Of a stretch of 10,897 bases of DNA, positions 1 to 5,709 are shown in pieces. This DNA is from JAGTJU01 sp038257535. Its GTDB lineage: Bacteria > Myxococcota_A > Polyangia > Fen-1088. The stretch lies in contig JBBSJE010000211.1 in NCBI GenBank assembly GCA_038257535.1, forward strand, positions 1 to 10,897, in the 5' to 3' direction. The stretch's first letter is position 1. Each line of letters begins with the position of its first letter. The position numbers were made by a program, and so were the translations under genes. Below the pieces are notes generated by a model. That model searched no databases and was not told the DNA's origin. It saw only the letters and a program-made list of their open reading frames with translations.

Positions 1-381
1 ACCCGTTTCAAGTTTGATCTGCACTTCGGGATGGGTTTGACGAAACCGCGACAACAGGCGCGGCAAAAAGGTTTGGCAGGCGGTCACCGATGCGAACAGC
101 GACAGCTCCCCTGTGAGCACGTCGGTTTGTTGTGCCAAGCGCTGCTGCAGTTGTTGCCAGCGCGATAGGGTTTCGGCCGCGTGGGCGGCAAAGGCCACGC
201 CCTCAGCCGTAAGCGCCACGTGGCGCGGGTCGCGCTCGAACAACGGCCACCCCACCGCCTGCTCCAAGCGCTGAATGGCGCGCGACAAGGCCGAGGGGCT
301 TACGTGGCACTCTTTGCTCGTACGGCCAAAGTGCAGGGTTCGGCTTAAATGAACGAACAAACGCAGGGTGTCGTAATCCAT
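1..381 (-). CDS. ilvY: IlvY-like LysR-family regulator, N-terminal part (runs off left edge)
   Basis: This is the first 127 codons of a LysR-type transcriptional regulator; the effector-binding domain lies beyond the window. The start is ATG at 381-379, with an in-frame TAG eight codons upstream. Residues 1-60 form the winged helix-turn-helix: MDYDTLRLFVHLSRTLHFGR, then SPSALSRAIQRLEQAVGWPLFERD. From memory the sequence follows E. coli IlvY closely, including the HFGR start, the VSPS-LSR-IQRLE recognition helix, and the stretch beyond the linker helix (LTGELSLFASVTACQTFLPRLL, then VQIKLETG). Classical IlvY activates ilvC, the acetohydroxyacid isomeroreductase gene of branched-chain amino acid synthesis, in response to its substrates. 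Here the divergent neighbour is a HipA-type kinase gene instead. LTTR family membership is near certain. Orthology to IlvY is likely but rests on the N-terminal part only. Confidence 0.85.
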   Translation of the reverse strand, partial: MDYDTLRLFVHLSRTLHFGRTSKECHVSPSALSRAIQRLEQAVGWPLFERDPRHVALTAEGVAFAAHAAETLSRWQQLQQRLAQQTDVLTGELSLFASVTACQTFLPRLLSRFRQTHPEVQIKLETG

Positions 382-433
382 AGGCAGCAGCCAGTGTTGC
401 GACTATAGCAAGGTGCCTTAGCGATCGATGCAT

Positions 434-446
434 TTCCTGCAAGGAA
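434..446. promoter_or_regulatory. Putative LysR-type operator dyad 1 (TTCCT-N3-AGGAA)
   Basis: TTCCT GCA AGGAA is an interrupted palindrome with 5-bp arms, and it fits the T-N11-A form of LysR-type binding boxes. Its centre is 30 bp, about three helical turns, from that of a second dyad at 464-476. Paired sites of this kind are typical of LTTR tetramer binding. A 5-bp-arm dyad can arise by chance, so the placement and pairing carry the argument. Confidence 0.35.
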
Positions 447-463
447 CTGACACTCCGCGCAAG

Positions 464-476
464 TTGAACATTTCAA
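464..476. promoter_or_regulatory. Putative LysR-type operator dyad 2 (TTGAA-N3-TTCAA)
   Basis: TTGAA CAT TTCAA is an interrupted palindrome of T-N11-A form. It overlaps the best -35 candidate (TTGAAC, 464-469) for the plus-strand HipA-type gene, so a protein bound here could repress or activate that promoter. It is the second of two dyads spaced 30 bp centre to centre. Confidence 0.38.
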
Positions 477-482
477 TTCTGC

Positions 483-504
483 ATCTATTCATTATCTATT
501 CATA
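483..504. repeat. Tandem 11-bp direct repeat upstream of hipH
   Basis: ATCTATTCATT (483-493) is followed directly by ATCTATTCATA (494-504), with 10 of 11 positions identical. The period is 11 bp, one helical turn, so both copies face the same side of the DNA. They end four bases before the GGAG Shine-Dalgarno-like element (508-511). They could be binding half-sites for the downstream protein's own N-terminal helix-turn-helix, or simply an AT-rich promoter spacer. Confidence 0.6.
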
Positions 505-528
505 TTCGGAGCAACCATTTGACTTTAT

Positions 529-1920
529 TTGAGAAAAAAAAGTATATATCTATTCGTGTCCGACTTAGAAAATGAACATTGGCATCGCTTCCGCTTGCTT
601 TTGATGCGCGGCCCAGTGGCGGCCAGCGTGGCGGCGCGCGCTCTTGGCATCAGCCAGCCTACGTTTTCTCGGCTCGTGAAGGCCTGGGGCGACCGGGTCG
701 TGGTGAGCGGGCGAGGACGCAGCACCACGTATCTTGGCGCCCGCGAGATTTTGGAAAGCGGCCCGAGCGTGCCGATCACCGAGGTGCAGCCGGACGGGAC
801 CACTCGCCCCTTGGGCACGTTGCGTGGGGTGCTTCCCAAAGCGTTCCTCTTCGAGCCGGGCGCCGCGCACGGACATCCTACGCACTTCGAAGATCTTCCT
901 TACTTTCTGCACGATCTTCGTCCTGCAGGTTTCTTGGGGCGTCTCATACCTCGGCAACATCCTGAGCTGGGTTTCGCGCAGGACATCAATCTATGGACCG
1001 CCGACAACGTCATTGCCTACGTCAGCCGAATGGGATGGGACCTTCCGGGCAACTTGATCGTGGGCGCACCTGCGTTTCAGCTTTTTTTGCAGAGGATTGC
1101 GCAGCCCCCAAGCTTCGTTGCCGATCACCAACGCGAGCACGATTACCCCCTATGCGCAGAGGACGTCTTGGCGGCTGGCGATGCTGGCTCCTCGGCCGCG
1201 GGTGAACAACCAAAATTCTTGGTGCCGCGTTCGCTCGACGGGCGCGCCGCGCTGGTGAAGTTTTCTCCGGCCTCACCCGGCCCGGTGGCGGAGCGCGTGG
1301 CCGATCTCTTGGTGGCCGAACATGTAGCTTCTCAGGTGATGCGTGACCATGGACACGAAAGCGCCCGCACCCACTTGCTGCGCGCCAGTGGGCGCACATT
1401 TGTTGAAAGCGAACGCTTCGATCGGCTGCCTGGTCATGGCCGCCGTGGCGTGCTGTCTTTGTTTGCGCTTGATGCGCACTATGTGGGTCACTTGGGCTCC
1501 TGGATCGCTTCGGCCCATCAGCTGGTGGCGGCCAAAGTGGTACCCGCGCACGTGAGCACCGCCATTCGCTGGCGCCAGCGTTTCGGTGAGCTCATTGGCA
1601 ACACCGATATGCACGGAGGCAATCTGGCTTTCTTCACAGAGGGCCTTGCGCCTGTTGCGCTCACGCCTGCCTACGACATGAACCCAGCCCGCTACGCTCC
1701 CAGGCAAGGCGAGTTGCTATCGCTTCCGCCTTTCCATCCGCCTTTGCCCGAGCCCGACGACGCGCCGGTGTGGGCCTCGGCGTGCGAGGCAGCGGCAGAC
1801 TTTTGGAATCAGGTGCAACAGCACGCTTGGGTCTCAGCAGAGTTTCGACAGATCGCTCGGGCGAACTTGTCCACGGTGACCGAACGCGGGGCGTTGGCAA
1901 AGCGCTTGCCCTTGGCTTGA
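529..1920 (+). CDS. hipH: HipH/YjjJ-type HipA-family serine/threonine kinase toxin with N-terminal HTH
   Basis: This HipA-fold kinase carries its own DNA-binding domain, as in E. coli YjjJ (HipH), which has a similar length (about 440 aa). Residues ~22-65 form a winged helix-turn-helix (MRGPVAASVAARALGISQ, then PTFSRLVKAWGD). Kinase signatures follow: GEQPKF at 225-230, the catalytic-lysine strand LVKFSP at 242-247, ESERFDR at 293-299, the catalytic loop NTDMHGGN at 358-365 (Asp360, Asn365) and the metal-binding YDMNP at 382-386 (Asp383). All key residues are present, so an active kinase is expected. No hipB-like antitoxin gene is adjacent. E. coli YjjJ/HipH is reported to be a toxic Ser/Thr kinase; its substrate here is unknown. 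The start is uncertain. TTG 529 is the first codon possible after an in-frame TGA (520-522) but has no well-spaced Shine-Dalgarno, and in-frame alternatives are GTG 556 and ATG 604. The GGAG at 508-511 best serves an out-of-frame TTG at 519 (see findings). Confidence 0.88.
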   Translation: MRKKSIYLFVSDLENEHWHRFRLLLMRGPVAASVAARALGISQPTFSRLVKAWGDRVVVSGRGRSTTYLGAREILESGPSVPITEVQPDGTTRPLGTLRGVLPKAFLFEPGAAHGHPTHFEDLPYFLHDLRPAGFLGRLIPRQHPELGFAQDINLWTADNVIAYVSRMGWDLPGNLIVGAPAFQLFLQRIAQPPSFVADHQREHDYPLCAEDVLAAGDAGSSAAGEQPKFLVPRSLDGRAALVKFSPASPGPVAERVADLLVAEHVASQVMRDHGHESARTHLLRASGRTFVESERFDRLPGHGRRGVLSLFALDAHYVGHLGSWIASAHQLVAAKVVPAHVSTAIRWRQRFGELIGNTDMHGGNLAFFTEGLAPVALTPAYDMNPARYAPRQGELLSLPPFHPPLPEPDDAPVWASACEAAADFWNQVQQHAWVSAEFRQIARANLSTVTERGALAKRLPLA

Positions 1921-1985
1921 AGGATTTCCCCGCAGCTATGGCGTACGGAGACTGAAGCGCCTGCTGATGCTGTTCACATGGCAAC

Positions 1986-2480
1986 TCATGACCCCACCCC
2001 CGCTATAGCGAGTGCGCGGTGGATCACTCCCTCAGAAAGCCACATGCCGGCGTCCCGCAATTCAAGGAGCACCTTTTTCGGGTCTTCAATGAATCCCCGT
2101 TTGTGCGCGGTGATCACCAGTCCTAAAGTGCCGATCACCTTGACCCCCAAGGCAAGAGCGCATTTCCTCCCGCTTAAATCGTCGATCACGACATACGCCC
2201 CTGGTTGGGTTTAGGCCACGGCAATGACAGACGATTCGCCCGCCCCCAGGTCCCACTCGACGATGTTTGATGGAACCACGGGAACCCCGGCTCGCTGAAT
2301 CCACGCGGTCTTTGCCAGTGCGCTTGACGCTCTATCGGCGTAGCCGCCCTGTGTGACTTCATCAAAAACCACATCGGGGACAAGAATGCGTTGGGCGCCG
2401 GCGGTGCGGAGGAGATCCAGTCGTCCGGCGTTGCCGAGAAATATCAAGGGGGATGCGTTCACAATCAGAGCGTCAGGCAT
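1986..2480 (-). pseudogene. DUF3368-family PIN-domain toxin, interrupted by an in-frame TAA
   Basis: This is a VapC-like PIN ribonuclease toxin of the DUF3368 type, partner of UPF0175 antitoxins. The start is ATG 2480-2478. Residues 1-89 carry the family N-terminus (IVNASPLIFLGNAGRLDLL), VPDVVFDEV and the GESSVIAVA segment with its acidic residue. A TAA (2213-2211) then stops the frame. The same frame continues without any shift (TQPGAYVVIDDLSGRKCALA, then GTLGLVITAHKRGFI) through the conserved DD and GTLG elements to a TGA at 1988-1986. Read through the stop, the protein is 164 residues, the usual family length. The truncated product lacks the C-terminal acidic residues and should be inactive. 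GTG 2189 could in theory restart the second half. A nonsense mutation (for example GAA, CAA or AAA to TAA) is the simplest explanation; a sequencing error cannot be excluded. The start overlaps the antitoxin's end by 8 bp. Confidence 0.85.
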
Positions 2481-2724
2481 CCTGAAGCTCCTGCGATAGG
2501 TCGGTCTCGTCGATCACGAAAACGTCGACGCGACGACGGGCCAGTTCGGCAAGAAACTGTGCTCGACTCATGCCTGCAATCTCCGCGGCTCGCTCCATCG
2601 AGATCGCGCTTTGCTGATACCAGTGGATCGATGCGGCCAGTCGCATCTCAGCGGCAACTTCGTGGGGAGCTTTGCGCAGGGCTGCGAACAGGCTCTCGGG
2701 TACGGTGACGTCGACGTGAGTCAT
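2473..2724 (-). CDS. UPF0175-family antitoxin
   Basis: This 83-residue protein is the antitoxin of the adjacent DUF3368 toxin. The N-terminal strand MTHVDVTVPESLFAALRK is followed by the family's helix-turn-helix-like core SMERAAEIAGMSRAQFLAEL (residues 42-61) and the closing segment RRVDVFVIDETDLSQEL. Length and motif order fit an intact UPF0175 protein. The start ATG 2724-2722 has a GGAG (2735-2732 on the minus strand) six bases upstream. The gene is upstream of the toxin and overlaps it by 8 bp, the usual antitoxin-first, coupled arrangement, in which the complex normally represses its own promoter. Because the toxin is broken by a nonsense codon, this antitoxin may now be an orphan, or may neutralise related toxins elsewhere. 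Confidence 0.85.
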   Translation of the reverse strand: MTHVDVTVPESLFAALRKAPHEVAAEMRLAASIHWYQQSAISMERAAEIAGMSRAQFLAELARRRVDVFVIDETDLSQELQDA

Positions 2725-3055
2725 GTCGTTTCTCCATTAAGCGGGTCTAAACTAAAGGACGCACTCGTTCTGGATCATCGCGCCAGGCAGAATCCTATCA
2801 AGGTCGCCCCCCCCAAACAACCTGTGGAGCACCTTTTGCTTCTCGCTGCTGGCTTTGCCCGTTGGCCAAGGCGGTTGACAACGACTCAACCACCGCCAAG
2901 GCCTCCTCAAAAGCTGATTGAAGCCTCCAAGGCCACCGTCCACAAAGCCCTGGCCGCGTGCGCTTCGTAGCCATAGCGTTCCCACATTGATTTCCAAGCA
3001 CATTCGGGCGGTTCCGTGGAAGCGGGGCCGCCCGTCTGTCATTGTGGAGTCCACA
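2725..3055. other. Gene-poor stretch with possible decayed coding remnant
   Basis: No gene can be supported in these 331 bases. The left end must contain the antitoxin's promoter (minus strand) and the right end that of the sigma-like gene (plus strand). Between about 2760 and 2970 the minus strand reads like protein only when frames are changed: FEEALAVVESLSTALANGQ in one frame and SEKQKVLHRLFGGGDLDRI in another. It also contains a C8 run (2807-2814 on the plus strand). This suggests a decayed gene, possibly from a mobile element, but no family could be named. A TTCC-GT-GGAA dyad sits at 3012-3021, and a perfect palindrome covers the right boundary. Confidence 0.4.
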
Positions 3056-3058
3056 ATG
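3040..3058. promoter_or_regulatory. Perfect 19-bp palindrome over the RBS and start of the sigma-like gene
   Basis: CATTGTGGA, a central G, then TCCACAATG form a perfect inverted repeat with 9-bp arms. It includes the GGAG Shine-Dalgarno (3046-3049) and ends exactly on the ATG (3056-3058). As RNA it could fold into a 7-bp stem with a GAGUC loop that holds the start codon in the stem. As DNA it is a symmetric operator-like site. Either form would regulate the gene. The symmetry is direct observation; the function is inferred. Confidence 0.55.
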
Positions 3059-3997
3059 GCCGACTTTCGCAGCTCAAAATCTTCAAAAGGTCCCAGCCTG
3101 CCCACCGGCCCCGTCACCGCGGCGCAAGAGGCGGATCTTTTAGAGCGCGCACAGAAGCAAGACGCGCGGGCATTGTCACTGTTGCTGCAAGCACACCAAG
3201 AGGGCTTACGCACCACAATTCGCGCGTTGCTGGGGCATCCCAAAGACCTTGAAGACATCTTGCAAGAAGCGCTGCTCGAAGCGTTCACAACCTTGGATCA
3301 GTTGCCACCGCAGCTGCCTGTGTCGGCCTGGCTGCGCGGGTTGGCGGTACAAAAATCGGCCGAGTTTTTGGCTCTGCAGCGCCGCTGGCGTCCCGCCGCG
3401 CATCTGCACGTGCAGGAATACGCCGAGACCACCCAAACCGTGGCCGATGTGGCCGCAACATTTACAGAAGACGAATTTGCCTACGACGCCCGCAACAATG
3501 TGGCGTTTTGCTTCACCAGTGTGGGCCGATCGCTGCCACTCGAAGAACAACTAGCGGTGGTGTTGATTGATGTGTTGGGCGTGCCCCTGGCGGATGCGGC
3601 ACAAGTACAGAAGATCAACGAAGATTCATTGCAGCGGTTTTTGATCAATGGCCGCACCAACTTGGAAATCTTGTTTTCGCGGCTGTGCGGTTTGAGCGAT
3701 GAGGCCAACCCCTGTCATCTGTGCGCGGGTTTTCAGGCGGTGGCCGCAGAAGAGCGCCGCGGCCCCGATCCAACGACCTTGGAATTGGACGTGGGCGACA
3801 ACGAAGCGCGCTTGCGCCGGCGTTTGAGAATCGTGAGCGATGCCGATCTGGACCGCGGCCCCACCCACAAGCTGCACGATTTCTTGTTCGAGCTGATGCA
3901 GATGAACGAGAGCAACCGCGAAACGCCCAAAGAGCAGGACGACAAGCTGCCCAGCATGCGGTGCCGCTGGGAAGAGCTGCAGACGTTCAACAACTAG
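3056..3997 (+). CDS. ECF-like sigma-70-family protein with Cys-containing C-terminal extension
   Basis: This 313-residue protein has a divergent sigma-70 region 2 (about residues 36-110) with the helix HPKDLEDILQEALLEAFTTL, in which D-L-x-D/E-I-x-Q-E-A is the typical core-binding and -10 recognition signature. It is followed by SAWLRGLAVQKSAEFL. A region-4-like HTH follows at about 159-205 (LPLEEQLAVVLIDVLGVPLA, then RFLINGRTNLE). After the HTH comes CGLSDEANPCHLCAGF (C211, C220, C223), recalling the NPC-x-C tail of some ECF families, and then a hydrophilic tail rich in charged residues to 313. Typical ECF factors are ~170-200 aa, so this one has an unusual extension of ~100 residues. ATG 3056 has GGAG six bases upstream; the frame opens further upstream but without protein-like sequence. 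No anti-sigma gene is adjacent. It could be an ECF sigma or a sigma-like DNA-binding protein that no longer initiates transcription. Confidence 0.75.
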   Translation: MADFRSSKSSKGPSLPTGPVTAAQEADLLERAQKQDARALSLLLQAHQEGLRTTIRALLGHPKDLEDILQEALLEAFTTLDQLPPQLPVSAWLRGLAVQKSAEFLALQRRWRPAAHLHVQEYAETTQTVADVAATFTEDEFAYDARNNVAFCFTSVGRSLPLEEQLAVVLIDVLGVPLADAAQVQKINEDSLQRFLINGRTNLEILFSRLCGLSDEANPCHLCAGFQAVAAEERRGPDPTTLELDVGDNEARLRRRLRIVSDADLDRGPTHKLHDFLFELMQMNESNRETPKEQDDKLPSMRCRWEELQTFNN

Positions 3998-4021
3998 CCA
4001 GCTCGACCACTGGGCCGCCCG

Positions 4022-5119
4022 CTACTTCTTGCGGCGGCCGAACAGCCCCTGCTTTTCGCCTTTGATTTTGTCGCCACCCGCTTCGGCAAACGCGCGCAGG
4101 TGTTGCTCTTGGTCTTTGTCGAGCTTGGAAGGCACCAGCAGCTTGATGTGCACCGCCAAATCTCCGCGTCCGCCGCCGCGTAGATTGGGCAAACCCAAAC
4201 CGCGCAGCACGATCACTTCGCCGGGCTGCGTGCCTGCAGGCAGATCAAGTTCGGTTTCGCCATCCAAGGTGGGCACGGTCAAGTTCGCGCCCAAGGTCGC
4301 CTGCGGAAAACTGACCTCAAGCCGCGTGTGCAAATGCGCACCGTCGCGCTCGAAGCGGGGATCGGCTGTTACGCGGATGTGAATGTAAAGGTTGCCCGGC
4401 TGGCCGCCGCGGGCGGATTCTTCACCTCGGCCTGCCAGCCGCAGCGTAGAGCCATCATCCACGCCGGCGGGAATCGACACGCTGAGCGTCTCGCTTTTGG
4501 TTTCAAGCCCGCTGGCGCGGCACACCTTGCAAGGCTCGCGCACCACTTGGCCCTGCCCTCGACACGAAGGGCAGGTGGATTGAATCATCAGAAAGCCTTG
4601 CTGATGCATCACCTGACCCGCGCCGCGGCAGGTGCCGCAGCGCTCGGGCGTGGTGCCCTTGGCGGCTCCGTTGCCGCCGCATTCGGTGCAGCGGGTGTGG
4701 CGGTCAACTTTGACCTCCTTTTCCACCCCCGTGGCGGCTTCCAGAAGCGTGAGCTCCACCTCAGTTTCAACGTCGGCACCACGGGCGTTGCCGCGCCGAC
4801 GGCCACTGGCACCGCCAAACAGATCGCCAAAAATGTCGCCGAAGGCCGAAAACACATCGGAAACGTCGGAGAAGCCGGAGAACCCGGACCCCCGGGGCCC
4901 CTCGTGACCGTAGCGGTCATAAAGCGAGCGCTTTTCCGAATCCGAGAGCACCTGATAAGCCTCAGACGCCTCTTTGAATTGCTCTTCGGCGGCCTGGTTG
5001 CCGGGGTTGCGGTCAGGGTGCAGCTCAACCGCTAGCCGGCGGTAGGCTTTTTTGATGATGGTGCCATCGGCATCACGCGCGACGCCAAGCACCTCGTAAT
5101 AATCGCGTTTTACGCTCAC
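4022..5119 (-). CDS. dnaJ: Chaperone protein DnaJ (Hsp40)
   Basis: This is a full-length 365-residue type I Hsp40 co-chaperone that stimulates the DnaK ATPase and delivers unfolded clients. The J domain (residues 5-70) starts KRDYYEVLGVARDADG and contains the essential HPD at 34-36. The Gly/Phe linker runs at about 72-105. The zinc-binding region has four repeats at C144-C147, C161-C164, C183-C186 and C197-C200. The first three are CxxCxGxG, but the fourth reads CKVCRASG, missing one glycine. The substrate-binding C-terminal domain follows and ends GLFGRRKK. GTG 5119-5117 is chosen because family homology starts there. The frame is open far upstream, and GTG 5140-5138 (seven codons earlier, with an AGAG in front) is an alternative. 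grpE and dnaK are not neighbours. The gene converges with the sigma-like gene (24 bp apart) and is divergent from the lipoprotein operon. No CIRCE element was seen upstream. Confidence 0.97.
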   Translation of the reverse strand: MSVKRDYYEVLGVARDADGTIIKKAYRRLAVELHPDRNPGNQAAEEQFKEASEAYQVLSDSEKRSLYDRYGHEGPRGSGFSGFSDVSDVFSAFGDIFGDLFGGASGRRRGNARGADVETEVELTLLEAATGVEKEVKVDRHTRCTECGGNGAAKGTTPERCGTCRGAGQVMHQQGFLMIQSTCPSCRGQGQVVREPCKVCRASGLETKSETLSVSIPAGVDDGSTLRLAGRGEESARGGQPGNLYIHIRVTADPRFERDGAHLHTRLEVSFPQATLGANLTVPTLDGETELDLPAGTQPGEVIVLRGLGLPNLRGGGRGDLAVHIKLLVPSKLDKDQEQHLRAFAEAGGDKIKGEKQGLFGRRKK

Positions 5120-5218
5120 GGGCCGGGACAACGTAAGCACGGCTCGGGTCTCTGTCAATCGTTGAAGGGCTTCTGGTTGCCTCTTGTCGCTGCGGCTTTC
5201 GTTAGGGATACTCCAGCA

Positions 5219-5704
5219 ATGACGCGGTTGCTTAAGAATTACGGTGTGGTACTTGCCTTGGCGGTGTTTGCGGCGGGATGCTCCGAAGTCAGCACAAAGT
5301 CGTATGACGGGCAGGTCTGCACCGCGAAGGGAAGCGACTCCGTTCAATACACCTGCGACCGCACGGTTTCCGACTTGATTTGCATCGCCACCTACGCGGT
5401 GGGAGGCGTAGACGGCTACGTGTGTCGTCGCGCCTGCGACAATCATGGCGACTGTCCGATAGTCGGAGACGTTTGCTGTAGCGGCAAGGCGGTGTCCAAT
5501 TCGTTCAACGCAACCAAGGGCTGCACCCCCCGCAACCGCTGCCAAACCGATCCCATTGCGCTGTTGCCTAGCGATGCAGGCACAGCAGACGCTGGCGGCG
5601 ACGCTTCGCCTACACCCGACGGCGCTTTGCCTTCCCCCGACACGAGCGAACCCGACGCCGCCTCTGACGACGCCAACGCCAACGACGCCAACGCAGAGCT
5701 GTGA
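5219..5704 (+). CDS. Cys-rich secreted lipoprotein with Asp/Ala/Pro-rich tail
   Basis: This 161-residue predicted lipoprotein has a basic start (MTRLLKNYG), a hydrophobic stretch VVLALAVFA and a lipobox-like AAGC with the lipidated Cys21. A compact domain with ten further cysteines follows (34, 46, 55, 69, 73, 79, 86, 87, 102, 108). This suggests about five disulfides and an extracytoplasmic location. Residues 110-161 are a low-complexity acidic tail with repeated DAG/DA/PD and DANAND, a pattern common in surface lipoproteins of Myxococcota. ATG 5219 is chosen because it gives a canonical signal peptide and has AGGGA ten bases upstream; an upstream in-frame TTG at 5162 does not. It is the first gene of a three-gene operon whose other products are predicted cytoplasmic. 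No family was recognised and the function is unknown. Confidence 0.8.
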   Translation: MTRLLKNYGVVLALAVFAAGCSEVSTKSYDGQVCTAKGSDSVQYTCDRTVSDLICIATYAVGGVDGYVCRRACDNHGDCPIVGDVCCSGKAVSNSFNATKGCTPRNRCQTDPIALLPSDAGTADAGGDASPTPDGALPSPDTSEPDAASDDANANDANAEL

Positions 5705-5709
5705 TCGTG

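Larger units (their letters stand above)
382..528. promoter_or_regulatory. Divergent ilvY / hipH intergenic region
   Basis: This is an AT-rich 147-bp region between two divergently transcribed genes, the classic location for LysR-type autoregulation. It holds two 13-bp dyads of T-N11-A form (434-446 and 464-476), a smaller AAGG-TG-CCTT dyad (410-419), and a tandem 11-bp repeat (483-504). A TATAGT (407-402 on the minus strand) could be the -10 element for the ilvY-like gene. A TTGAAC at 464-469 could be the -35 for the plus-strand gene, with a weak TATTCA at 486-491 as -10. No strong sigma-70 promoter is visible in either direction, which would fit activator-dependent promoters. The assignment is inferred from layout. 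Confidence 0.45.

Noticed and set aside
1921..1985. Possible small gene or terminator between hipH and the PIN toxin
   Set aside because: No hairpin with U-tract and no frame with RBS could be seen in these 65 bases.
3018..3036. GGAA ... CGTC resembling an ECF promoter upstream of the sigma-like gene
   Set aside because: The spacing of about 10 bases is far from the usual 16-17, and GGAAC is incomplete.
2918..3055. Upstream extension of the sigma-like frame (46 codons)
   Set aside because: The residues are Pro/Arg-rich and unlike sigma factors, and ATG 3056 has a properly spaced GGAG.
2752..3288. Minus-strand frame of 178 codons overlapping the sigma-like gene start
   Set aside because: Its N-terminal half is antisense to the sigma coding region, and the rest is the frame-broken remnant. 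There is no coherent domain.
4328..5035. Long plus-strand frame (235 codons) opposite dnaJ
   Set aside because: It is low-complexity Ala/Gly/Arg-rich translation antisense to a clear dnaJ, with no RBS and no recognisable domain.
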